Of a stretch of 64,000 bases of DNA, positions 46,699-54,403 are shown one piece after another. The position numbers and the translations under genes are program-made. The stretch covers positions 124,001 through 188,000 of the forward strand of contig DASYYH010000020.1 in the NCBI GenBank assembly GCA_035934015.1. The letters are read 5' to 3'. Numbering within the stretch: the stretch's first letter is position 1; every line of letters begins with the position of its first letter. A model generated the notes under the pieces. That model searched no databases. It worked only from the letters and a program-made list of their open reading frames with translations, and was not told where the DNA came from. Origin of the DNA: Candidatus Acidiferrales bacterium. Its GTDB lineage: Bacteria > Acidobacteriota > Terriglobia > Acidiferrales > UBA7541.

Positions 46699-47280
46699 TC
46701 AATGCGCGCGCGGCAAAAATTCCTTGGGCAAGGGCATCGAGGCAGTTTCCTCCTGCCAGTAGATCGTGACGATCCACCAGCGCGTTCCGTCGAAAAATAA
46801 CTGCACGCCATTGACGCCGCGCGCGAACGGCTTGGGATCGTTCGCGGCGTGGCGAGATTCATACGTGCTGAAAACCTGCATGATGCCGCCGAAGCGTTCC
46901 GACTTGCGCGCAACCTCGCGTTCGAAAAATCCGCTCTTTTCGAAATAGGCCTGCCCTCGGCTGGCGTAGTCGTCCGGCGTAAGCACGCGCGTGGTTTCTC
47001 CTCCACCCGGCTTTGGAACTGTCGGAATCAAGCGCGCACCGGGAGTGAAGAGCGAACGGAAGCGATTCCAGTCGCGCTGCTTTCCAGCCGGGCCGGAGAT
47101 GACGTCATACATCGCGGCGAGGATTTCGTTCGCCGTCGAGACGTCGGCGGGATTCGCCGCCGGCAAATTGGCCGGAGCTTGCGAAGCCGGAGATTGCTGG
47201 GCGAAAGCCGTCGCCGCAAAACCAGCGCCGGAAAGAGCGAACCAGGCCCAGAACAAAAGGCGGACAAACCTTCGAAGCAT
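46699..47280 (-). CDS. Exported NTF2/SnoaL-like protein
   Basis: A 193-residue protein with a signal peptide (hydrophobic about 7-27, cleaving near Ala-Phe-Ala-Gln) and a Pro/Ala-rich start. The mature part fits a cone-shaped NTF2/SnoaL fold: a helix (STANEILAAMYDVI), strands with FTPGARLIPT, and the C-terminal GVNGVQLFFDGTRWWIVTIYW strand pair. Such domains can be enzymatic or ligand-binding; no catalytic set is evident. A GGGAGG ribosome site precedes the start. Confidence 0.65.
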   Translation of the reverse strand: MLRRFVRLLFWAWFALSGAGFAATAFAQQSPASQAPANLPAANPADVSTANEILAAMYDVISGPAGKQRDWNRFRSLFTPGARLIPTVPKPGGGETTRVLTPDDYASRGQAYFEKSGFFEREVARKSERFGGIMQVFSTYESRHAANDPKPFARGVNGVQLFFDGTRWWIVTIYWQEETASMPLPKEFLPRAH

Positions 47281-47465
47281 GGATTGCCTCCCACATACGA
47301 AACCGCGGAATTACAGGCGTACGAGCTTACCTTTTTTCAGCTTCCAAATGGCGAAAGATATGTCGCGCAAGAATAAGAACTGGATGCATAATTGTCGCTG
47401 CAATTTTTTGAGCACCGAGGCGTGTGGGTCGCAGCGCGATCGGCAGCCGGAAGGAGATTCGAGCT

Positions 47466-48413
47466 GTGAAAAAATTCATTTTGGGGATCCTTGTGGGATT
47501 CGCAATCGTTTTTGCGGGAGCGTATGTTTACTTCAGCTACGGCCTTGCTCCTGTGGCGACGTCGGACAGCCCCATGCCCATGGAAAGGTATTTTGCGCGG
47601 AAAGCGTTGCACGCCAGAATCAGTCGTGAAGCTCCCAAGCGAGATGCTTCGACGTTCACGACGGCGGACCTCACCGACGGAGCGACCGTCTATCAGATGA
47701 ATTGCGTCTTTTGTCATGGTCTTCCAGGGCAGCAAGAAAGCGCGGCCGCCAAAGGGATGTTCCCCGATCCGCCGCAGCTCTTCACGCCCGACGGCACGGT
47801 GACCGACGACCCGGTGGGCGTTACCTACTGGAAAGTGAAAAACGGCATACGCCTGACCGGCATGCCGGGATTCCACGCGTCGCTAAAGGATGATGAAATG
47901 TGGCACGTCAGCGCGCTCCTTGCCCGCGCCGATAAGCTTCCGCCGGAAGCTGCCTCCATTCTCAAGCTGCCTGCGGGAGATCCGCCAGCATCAACGACGT
48001 CAAGCGCATCCGCTCCGGCGAGCACGCCGGATTGGAAAGACGCGCGGCAGATTTCGCCCGAGGCTCTGGCCGCGAAGCTCGCCGGGCCGAAGGCCGAGCG
48101 CCCAATGGTGCTTCAAGTCGGCGCGCGCGCCCTCTATGAGGGAGGACATATTCCCGGAGCCATCTACGCTGGAATGGCTTCGACGCCATCCGGCCTGGCA
48201 AACCTGAAAGCAGAAGCGGCCAAACTTTCCAAGAATCAGCAAATCGTGATTTATTGCGGCTGCTGTCCCTGGGAGAACTGCCCGAACGTCCATCCGGCGT
48301 ACGACGAGCTGCGCAAAATGGGATTTACGCGGTTGGTCGTCCTTCTGCTCCCGCAGGACTTCGCGCACGATTGGGTCGCGCAGGGTTATCCCGTAGCGCG
48401 AGGAAACAAGTAA
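47466..48413 (+). CDS. Cytochrome c - rhodanese fusion protein
   Basis: A 315-residue protein from the GTG at 47466 (AAGGAG 9 nt upstream). An N-terminal signal anchor (about 4-25) leads into a class I cytochrome c domain with heme motif CVFCH (80-84) and likely distal Met133 in GMPGF. A Ser/Ala/Pro linker (170-190) joins a rhodanese-like domain (about 195-312) with EGGHIPGAIYAG and an unusual Cys-rich active loop IYCGCCPWENCP (Cys264, 266, 267, 272). It is probably periplasmic. It may couple sulfur transfer or thiol chemistry to electron flow, which is inference. Confidence 0.8.
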   Translation: MKKFILGILVGFAIVFAGAYVYFSYGLAPVATSDSPMPMERYFARKALHARISREAPKRDASTFTTADLTDGATVYQMNCVFCHGLPGQQESAAAKGMFPDPPQLFTPDGTVTDDPVGVTYWKVKNGIRLTGMPGFHASLKDDEMWHVSALLARADKLPPEAASILKLPAGDPPASTTSSASAPASTPDWKDARQISPEALAAKLAGPKAERPMVLQVGARALYEGGHIPGAIYAGMASTPSGLANLKAEAAKLSKNQQIVIYCGCCPWENCPNVHPAYDELRKMGFTRLVVLLLPQDFAHDWVAQGYPVARGNK

Positions 48414-48420
48414 CACCGGA

Positions 48421-48464
48421 TTCGGCCTCGCCGTTTGGCGCGCAGCGCGAATGCGCGAGCCGAA
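48421..48464. terminator. Possible bidirectional terminator
   Basis: TTCGGC (48421-48426) with GCCGAA (48459-48464), extended by TCGC/GCGA pairing with one bulge. It lies between the convergent cytochrome-rhodanese and porin-like genes. No clear T-run. Confidence 0.4.
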
Positions 48465-48474
48465 CGCACCGCTT

Positions 48475-49953
48475 TCAAAAATCCACGTGCGCGCGCACGC
48501 CGGGAACGAGCACCGGCCCGCGGTCCTGGTTGTAGCCGGGATTGTTGATGTGCTGCAGATCGAAAGAAACAAATGTCCCGCGCCAGATATGCGCTGTGTA
48601 ATACGTCTCCACGATTTTCTCATGCGCGTAATTCAGAGAGCCGTCGCCGAGCAAAAAGCCGTCGCCTCCCAGGGCGAGATAGCGCGCGTGATCGCCGGAG
48701 ATTCCGTTGAGCGAAAAAGCGAAGCCCGCGCGGTCGTTCTTGCGCCGCCACGAATCGCCGCTGTTGTCGGCCCCCAGTTCGAGCGTGCGATCCACTTCCG
48801 TGTAAACAAATGATTCGTTGTGTCCGTCGCTCCAGCCCCAGCGGCCAAAGGCGCGAAGCTGGCCCGTTAGATTTTGCTCGAAATTCAATCCGAAGCCGTA
48901 CTTGTGGCGTCCTTGCCGGCGCGTGGCAGTGATGGTGGGCTTTGAAGTGTCCCCGGCAAGAAATTCTTCGATAGCTTCGCGATAATTCCCCATGTCCGCA
49001 TGATTCAAATACGCGAGAATGCGAATTGCGCCATCGCGGTGATGCAGGAATCCGCCATTGTAGTCCGCCTCGAAATTTTCCGAGCGCGACCGCGCCACAT
49101 CGGCGTCGAGATTGATGCCATTGGCAACTTTAGGCATCAGCGCCTCGGCGAATCGCGCGGACCACCGGCCATCGTCGTATTCCACCATCGCGCCGTCGGT
49201 ATAGCCGCGGGTATTCGCCGCGTAGTCATACGCGCCGTTATTGTCCACAGTCCAATTCAAGAATTGGAGATGCGAGTCGCTACCCGGGCCGTTGGTATCG
49301 AAAAAATCAGGCATGGTGAATTTGCCCACCCAGAATTCGAGTCGCCGCTTTGGCAGCGAAGTGGCGAGATTGAGAAAATTGCGTTCGGCGGAAACCTTTT
49401 CGTGTGAAAGCGGAATGATCTGGCGAAGCAAGAGCCGCGCCAGATACGGCGCGTGCGTCAAAACAACTCCGTCGGCTGTGCGCACGACGTCGAGATTCGT
49501 GTACCCGGCCAGACCCAGAGCGTCGCCAATTCCCGGACCGGTGGAATCCTCCGCGTCAGCGAAGACCTGAGTCGTATCAGAGAGCTCATAACCTGTATAG
49601 ACGGTGAAAACATGGGACGTCGAGCTTTGCGCCGCCGCCGAGAGGCTGTTTGGACCGCTATACTTTGCAGGAAATGCGGGATGCCATTGAAGGATGATAT
49701 TGGCCTGACCCGAGAGCCAATAGCGCGTGGAATCCAGATGAGGAAAGATCGTAAGCGCATCCGAATCAGGATCGCCCGAAGCCGCAGCGCCGGAGTCCGT
49801 CTCTATTTGTTGCGGTGGATTCAGCGAAACCTGGTCTTGCGTCTGCTGCGTTCCGGCGGCAGAAGATGTTTGCGCGCGAGTTCTTTCTCCGCCGAGTATC
49901 AACAAGCAGACGAGAATCAAATACGCCAGCAACGAGAATGTTTTCTTTGCCAT
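48475..49953 (-). CDS. Porin-like outer-membrane protein (OprB-like)
   Basis: About 492 residues from the ATG at 49953, with a signal peptide (hydrophobic about 7-22). The mature part has a WLSGQANIILQWHPAFPAKYSGPNS segment, shortened here, and many amphipathic strands (for example LEFWVGKFTMPDFFD, GFGLNFEQNLTGQLRAFGRWGWSD) ending HVDF. This fits carbohydrate-selective OprB-type porins, which mediate sugar uptake across the outer membrane. The specific solute is unknown. It diverges from the RcnR-type regulator gene. Confidence 0.75.
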   Translation of the reverse strand: MAKKTFSLLAYLILVCLLILGGERTRAQTSSAAGTQQTQDQVSLNPPQQIETDSGAAASGDPDSDALTIFPHLDSTRYWLSGQANIILQWHPAFPAKYSGPNSLSAAAQSSTSHVFTVYTGYELSDTTQVFADAEDSTGPGIGDALGLAGYTNLDVVRTADGVVLTHAPYLARLLLRQIIPLSHEKVSAERNFLNLATSLPKRRLEFWVGKFTMPDFFDTNGPGSDSHLQFLNWTVDNNGAYDYAANTRGYTDGAMVEYDDGRWSARFAEALMPKVANGINLDADVARSRSENFEADYNGGFLHHRDGAIRILAYLNHADMGNYREAIEEFLAGDTSKPTITATRRQGRHKYGFGLNFEQNLTGQLRAFGRWGWSDGHNESFVYTEVDRTLELGADNSGDSWRRKNDRAGFAFSLNGISGDHARYLALGGDGFLLGDGSLNYAHEKIVETYYTAHIWRGTFVSFDLQHINNPGYNQDRGPVLVPGVRAHVDF

Positions 49954-50317
49954 TTGACGCACTTCATTAACCTCAACCAATGCGCCGGCTGCCCGGGCTC
50001 GCGAGGTACAGTTTGCGCGGCGAAAATCGGCAACTTTGGAATTGCAAAGCCAGCCGCCGCACCGATAGATCATTCTTGTGAGGGGGATCGCAACGCTGCA
50101 TGGATTCCCGCTCGCCTCGTTGATCGGTTTCGTGAGAGCGAGCAGACGGTGAGCTCAGAAGGGCCTTATGCTATGCTCGCTTTTCGCGAAATTCGGATTC
50201 GCGCTACCCGGAGGTTCCTGTTCTTGCCGTGAAAGTTCCATAAGCTCTGATTTCCCGGGCCCTCTTGCATCGAGCCCGCAGATTGGATACCATACCCCAA
50301 TAGGGTAGTCAAGCAAA
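49954..50317. promoter_or_regulatory. Divergent region between porin and metal-regulator genes
   Basis: A 364-bp gap without a credible gene. It holds a palindrome just upstream of the regulator gene (separate entry) and presumably both promoters. I see no other strong repeats. Confidence 0.4.
50293..50307 (+). promoter_or_regulatory. Operator-like palindrome of an RcnR/CsoR-type regulator
   Basis: TACCC-CAATA-GGGTA, a 15-bp inverted repeat ending about 10 bp before the regulator ATG. G/C-tract palindromes of this type are the known binding sites of CsoR/RcnR proteins, so autorepression is likely. Confidence 0.65.
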
Positions 50318-50584
50318 ATGTCGCACCTTTCGCGAGAAAAACTCGATCTGATTAATCGCACGAAGAAAGTCGTGGGCCAGCTGGAAGCCGTCCAGCGCGC
50401 GCTTGAAGAGGATGCGCACTGCTCCGACGTTCTCCAGCGGCTGGCCGCGGCGCGCGGCGCCATCAATAGCCTGATGGGGGAGCTGATGGAGGACCACATT
50501 CGCCATCACATGCCGCGAAATTCCAAATCTTCGGAAGAAGCCGCCGATGACGTCATTGACATCATCCGGACGTATCTGAAGTAA
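50318..50584 (+). CDS. RcnR/CsoR-family metal-sensing repressor
   Basis: An 88-residue all-helical regulator of the CsoR/RcnR/FrmR family. Cys35, His60 and His64 are present, and His3 lies directly after Met-Ser. This His3-Cys35-His60-His64 set is the nickel/cobalt site of RcnR. The copper-type second Cys of CsoR and the paired Cys of persulfide-sensing CstR are absent. A nickel/cobalt role is therefore favoured, though formaldehyde sensing (FrmR) shares some residues. No rcnA-like exporter gene is adjacent in the window. A matching palindrome lies just upstream. Confidence 0.85.
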   Translation: MSHLSREKLDLINRTKKVVGQLEAVQRALEEDAHCSDVLQRLAAARGAINSLMGELMEDHIRHHMPRNSKSSEEAADDVIDIIRTYLK

Positions 50585-50620
50585 CTCTCCTTTGTGCCGG
50601 CTCACAGAACATCATGGCAC

Positions 50621-50656
50621 AAACAAAAAAGCGAGGCCGCCTTGCAGCGGCCCCGC
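50621..50656 (-). terminator. Rho-independent terminator of the TonB receptor gene
   Basis: A 10-nt arm GCGAGGCCGC (50631-50640) pairs with GCGGCCCCGC (50647-50656) with one mismatch, and on the minus strand is followed by TTTTTTGTTT. A second 7-bp hairpin (AGCCGCG-TTA-CGCGGCT, 50667-50683) lies between it and the stop codon. Confidence 0.8.
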
Positions 50657-50687
50657 CCCGGTGAATAGCCGCGTTACGCGGCTTGGT

Positions 50688-53600
50688 TTAGAAAATCAGC
50701 TTCAGCGCAAACTGGAGCTGTCGCGACGAGCCGAAGTCACCCGTCGGGAAGCGCGTCGAGTTAATCACGCTGGAAGCCAGCGCAGTGCCCGTCGCCGCGT
50801 TGAAAACGAAGTTCGGATCGCCGAAGTTGGGATGATTAAAGATATCGAACGCTTCCGCCCGAAATTCGGACGTGACCCGCTCGGTGATCTTCGTGTCCTT
50901 AATCAACGAGAAGTCCGTGTCTACAAAGTCCGGCCCGATGATCGAGTTCCGGCCTTCGTTTCCAGGGGCGCAGACCAGCGTTCCACTCGCTGAGCTGCAC
51001 GGATTGGTGAAGACGCCTGGGTTCGCAATCCAGTTTGATGGGTTGCCGGTGACATCGATCGGCCCTGTCACATTGGGTCGCACGACGGCACCCGGGAAAA
51101 GACCGCTGACTCCGGACATATACGCCGTCAGCGGATTGCCGCTCTGCGCTTGTGTGACAACTGCAACCTGCCACCCGGAAATCGCTCGATTCCCCTTGAA
51201 CGGCAAGGAATAGAAACCGCTCAGCACAAAACGGTTCCGCGCGTCGAAATCCGAAGGTCCGTACTCATTCTGCAGGTTGTTGCTGTCCTGCGGAAGAACG
51301 TTCGGGAAATCGAGCGAGGCGTAGTCGAGAGATTTCGACCACGTGTAGGTCGCCAAGAACTCAAGCCCATGAGTCGCCTGTTTCTTGGCTGTCACCCAGA
51401 GGGCGTTGTAATTGGAATTGCCGTTGCTCGTGACCTCCGGTATTTCACTGAAGTTTGCGTATGGAGCGGCAGTCTTCACCCCAAAAACGCCGGCGACGAC
51501 TGCGGGCTGGTTGAGGTTCACTTCCTGCTGCAAATGAGTGGCCTTGGAGCCGACGTAAGCCACTTGAATGCCCAATGTATTGGTCAGCTCGCGCTGAATT
51601 GTGACGTTCCAATCCTGCACGTAGGCGTCGTGGTAGTTCGGATCGACAGTGAAAGGCGAGACTGTCTTGGGATTCGTCGGCGGAGCCTCCAACGTAATGC
51701 TGTTTGTGGCGGAACTGCTCGCCAGCGGCACCGCAAACGGCGGATTTCCCGTCAATCCGGAAACGACGTTCGTCGTCGGTTGTTGATCAAGGATCGCATA
51801 ACCGACGCGTACGGCCGTCTTGCCGTCACCCCACGGATCCCAGGCGAGGCCCACGCGCGGCTGAAATAGCTTATTGTTCGTCGGGAAAACCTGGCCAAAT
51901 CCCGGAGTGCCGATAGTAACCAGCGAATCTGAACTTGGATCAAATACGGCGAACCGATTGGCCGCCTCAGTTGGCGTCCCGTTCCAGTCATAGCGCAAAC
52001 CGACATTGAACGTCAGGTTCGGTTTCCACTTGTAGCTGTCCTGAACAAAAGCGCCCCATGAGGGCATCAGAACCTTGTTGTCTGAGTTGCCTTCGAGAGT
52101 CGAGAAGGCTGCAGCCCCGTCATTCAGGAAATTGGTAAGTGAGCTGAATGTGAACGAGCCCACGTTTTCTCCAATATTATTGTTGTAGAACCGGCTGATA
52201 TCCACACCGAAGTCGACCGTGTGCTTGCCCTTCAGCCAGGTCATTGTGTCGTTGAACGCCACTGTGGTGTCGCCGCGTCCCTGAGGTTCCCCGCCAGGGT
52301 TACCGAACTCCAGAACCCCGGACGGGAGTCCTTGGATCACAATGCTCGGCAGACCAACGTTAGGCACTGTAGCCGGAAGGCCAATGCCAAAACTGGATGG
52401 CGTGAGATTGCTGTCGTTCGGTAAGAACGTGATGTGCAGGCGGTTGAATCCAAGACGAACCTGGTTGGTCATGTCGGGATTAAAAATGTGGCTCTCACTC
52501 AGGGTCAAAAGCTGCCGCGATCCGTCGCGCGTGTCGCCGAAACCAGGAACGTTAGTCGCCGACGTCGGCTCAAAGCGATGATCTTTTTCAATGGCATAGT
52601 AACCATGAAATTGATCATTGCTGGTCAAATTGAAGTCCAGGTCGCCTGTTCCGATGTCTACATTCACCGGTGCGTTCGTGGACCCGAAGAAGGCCGGTTG
52701 TCCGCCCAACGTGCCATTCGCCGGCGCGTCCTTCGCAAGCAGAGTCAGAAGGCTGTTGACCACAGTATTTGAAGAAGTGGTTCCAGTTCCCGGAACGCTC
52801 ACCTCCAGTGGTAATGCGTGAAGCTGTCGCAGGCCCTCATAGCTGGCGAAGAAGAATGCCTTATTTTTCTTGACCGGCCCTCCGAAGTCGCCGCCAAAAT
52901 CATTGCGGTTGAGAGGTGATTGCGTCGTGCCCACGGGATTGAAAAAGTTGCGCGCGTCGAAATAATTGTTGCGCAGGAAATCGAACGCTTCGCCGTGATA
53001 ATCGTTCGTTCCCGAGCGCGTGGCGATGTTGATAATCGCGCCGGAGTTTCTGCCATACTGCGCGGGAAACGTGGAGTTGTCGATCTTGAATTCCGACACC
53101 GTATCAATTGACGGCTGGAACGTGGCTTGGTTCTGTACTTCATCGTTCAAGTTGACGCCGTTGACCAGCAGATTCACTGTCGTTTCGCGCTGACCGGCCG
53201 TATCAATGCTCAGTGCGCCCAAGCCCTGCAGCGGGGAGACCAGGAATCCATTCTGGGGCGCCGTCATCGTCCCGGGCGTCAGGTTAGCCAGATCCAGAAA
53301 ATGCCGGCCATTCAAAGGAATCTCCTGCACCGTCTTTTGCGTAATCACCTGGCTCACGGAAATGCTGCTCGGATTCACTAGAGGTGTGCCACCATTAACG
53401 ACCACCTCCTGCGTAACTTCCCCTACTTTCAGTTGCGCGTTTTCTGTGACCGTCGTGGCCACGTCGAGCTTCAAATCCTTAATAACGAAGCTCTGAAATC
53501 CATTGGCGTTGAAGGTGATGGTGTAAAGGCCCGGAAGCAATCCAGGCATTACGTAGTCACCGGCTTGATCCGTCTTCGTCGTAACATCCACGCCGGTACC

Positions 53601-53786
53601 TTGGTTGTGAATGAGCACCGTGGCGCCGGGCACCGCGGCGTTTGATGCATCCGTGACGAGTCCTTGCAGCGTGGCTGTCGACTGCGCCATCGCCACGGAA
53701 CTCAATGCGAAAAGTAGCGCCACCACTCCAGCGGAGCGAAGCGCGAACACGAGAAAAGAAAATTTTGTCTCGCTTATGTTTTGCAT
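50688..53786 (-). CDS. TonB-dependent receptor, Oar-like with carboxypeptidase regulatory domain
   Basis: About 1,032 residues from the ATG at 53786 (AAGGAGGG ribosome site). A signal peptide (about 12-32) is followed by a CarboxypepD_reg beta-sandwich (TATLQGLVTDASNAAVPGATV to about 115), then a plug domain (TVQEIPLNGRHFLDLANLTPG and SGAIINIATRSGTNDYHGEAF, each shortened here) and a large beta-barrel ending LQFALKLIF. Oar-like receptors are abundant in acidobacteria and import or sense large substrates; specificity is unknown. The gene diverges from a PD40 lipoprotein gene across an AT-rich region. Confidence 0.92.
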   Translation of the reverse strand: MQNISETKFSFLVFALRSAGVVALLFALSSVAMAQSTATLQGLVTDASNAAVPGATVLIHNQGTGVDVTTKTDQAGDYVMPGLLPGLYTITFNANGFQSFVIKDLKLDVATTVTENAQLKVGEVTQEVVVNGGTPLVNPSSISVSQVITQKTVQEIPLNGRHFLDLANLTPGTMTAPQNGFLVSPLQGLGALSIDTAGQRETTVNLLVNGVNLNDEVQNQATFQPSIDTVSEFKIDNSTFPAQYGRNSGAIINIATRSGTNDYHGEAFDFLRNNYFDARNFFNPVGTTQSPLNRNDFGGDFGGPVKKNKAFFFASYEGLRQLHALPLEVSVPGTGTTSSNTVVNSLLTLLAKDAPANGTLGGQPAFFGSTNAPVNVDIGTGDLDFNLTSNDQFHGYYAIEKDHRFEPTSATNVPGFGDTRDGSRQLLTLSESHIFNPDMTNQVRLGFNRLHITFLPNDSNLTPSSFGIGLPATVPNVGLPSIVIQGLPSGVLEFGNPGGEPQGRGDTTVAFNDTMTWLKGKHTVDFGVDISRFYNNNIGENVGSFTFSSLTNFLNDGAAAFSTLEGNSDNKVLMPSWGAFVQDSYKWKPNLTFNVGLRYDWNGTPTEAANRFAVFDPSSDSLVTIGTPGFGQVFPTNNKLFQPRVGLAWDPWGDGKTAVRVGYAILDQQPTTNVVSGLTGNPPFAVPLASSSATNSITLEAPPTNPKTVSPFTVDPNYHDAYVQDWNVTIQRELTNTLGIQVAYVGSKATHLQQEVNLNQPAVVAGVFGVKTAAPYANFSEIPEVTSNGNSNYNALWVTAKKQATHGLEFLATYTWSKSLDYASLDFPNVLPQDSNNLQNEYGPSDFDARNRFVLSGFYSLPFKGNRAISGWQVAVVTQAQSGNPLTAYMSGVSGLFPGAVVRPNVTGPIDVTGNPSNWIANPGVFTNPCSSASGTLVCAPGNEGRNSIIGPDFVDTDFSLIKDTKITERVTSEFRAEAFDIFNHPNFGDPNFVFNAATGTALASSVINSTRFPTGDFGSSRQLQFALKLIF

Positions 53787-53837
53787 GATCCCTCCTTGAA
53801 CGTTTGACAAGTTTGAAGAATATCGGGCTCGCTGCAC

Positions 53838-54403
53838 CTTTGTAGTGGAAGTGTCGAAGCGAAGAGGGCGGTTTGGGCTGGGCCAAGCTCGCCAATTTTT
53901 GCCAGCTCGGCACCGCCCGAGTGCAAAACTGACATTTCACGAATCTAGCCGAATGCTCTAACTCCGACTGAGGCGAGTATGCAAGGCTGAAACCATATCG
54001 TAACATTACGTATATATCTGCAAACAATAGAAATATAAGCACATAGCCGCTAAATGATGTATATCATATATTTTAATGTATAGCATATTGTACGTAAAAC
54101 AGGATATATATATTGTTTGCGGTAACAATAATCCGTACTTTGCATTTTCCTTCGTTTCATATCATGACCGGCCGAAGTGCCATATTCATTTTGTGGCTCT
54201 CTCATGTGCATTGCATGTTGCTGGTCAATCGGACGATTTCTTGCCTGTTGTGGCTCGCGAGATGTGGTCCGTCCCGTTGGAAAGCGGGACATCCCGGTTG
54301 CCCTGTTTCCTCATCTTTAGTAGTCTCTTGGATTGCCGCAACGCTGTTGGCAAACTCTGGGCGCACGAGTTCCGGACAGGGATCAATAATCGAGAACCAA
54401 GGA
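53838..54403. promoter_or_regulatory. AT-rich divergent control region
   Basis: Between the receptor and lipoprotein genes lies a markedly AT-rich stretch (about 53995-54150) in an otherwise GC-rich window. It contains a perfect 10-bp inverted repeat, GCAAACAATA (54020-54029) and TATTGTTTGC (54111-54120), 81 bp apart, and several TATATA-like boxes. ORFs here look spurious. Confidence 0.5.
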
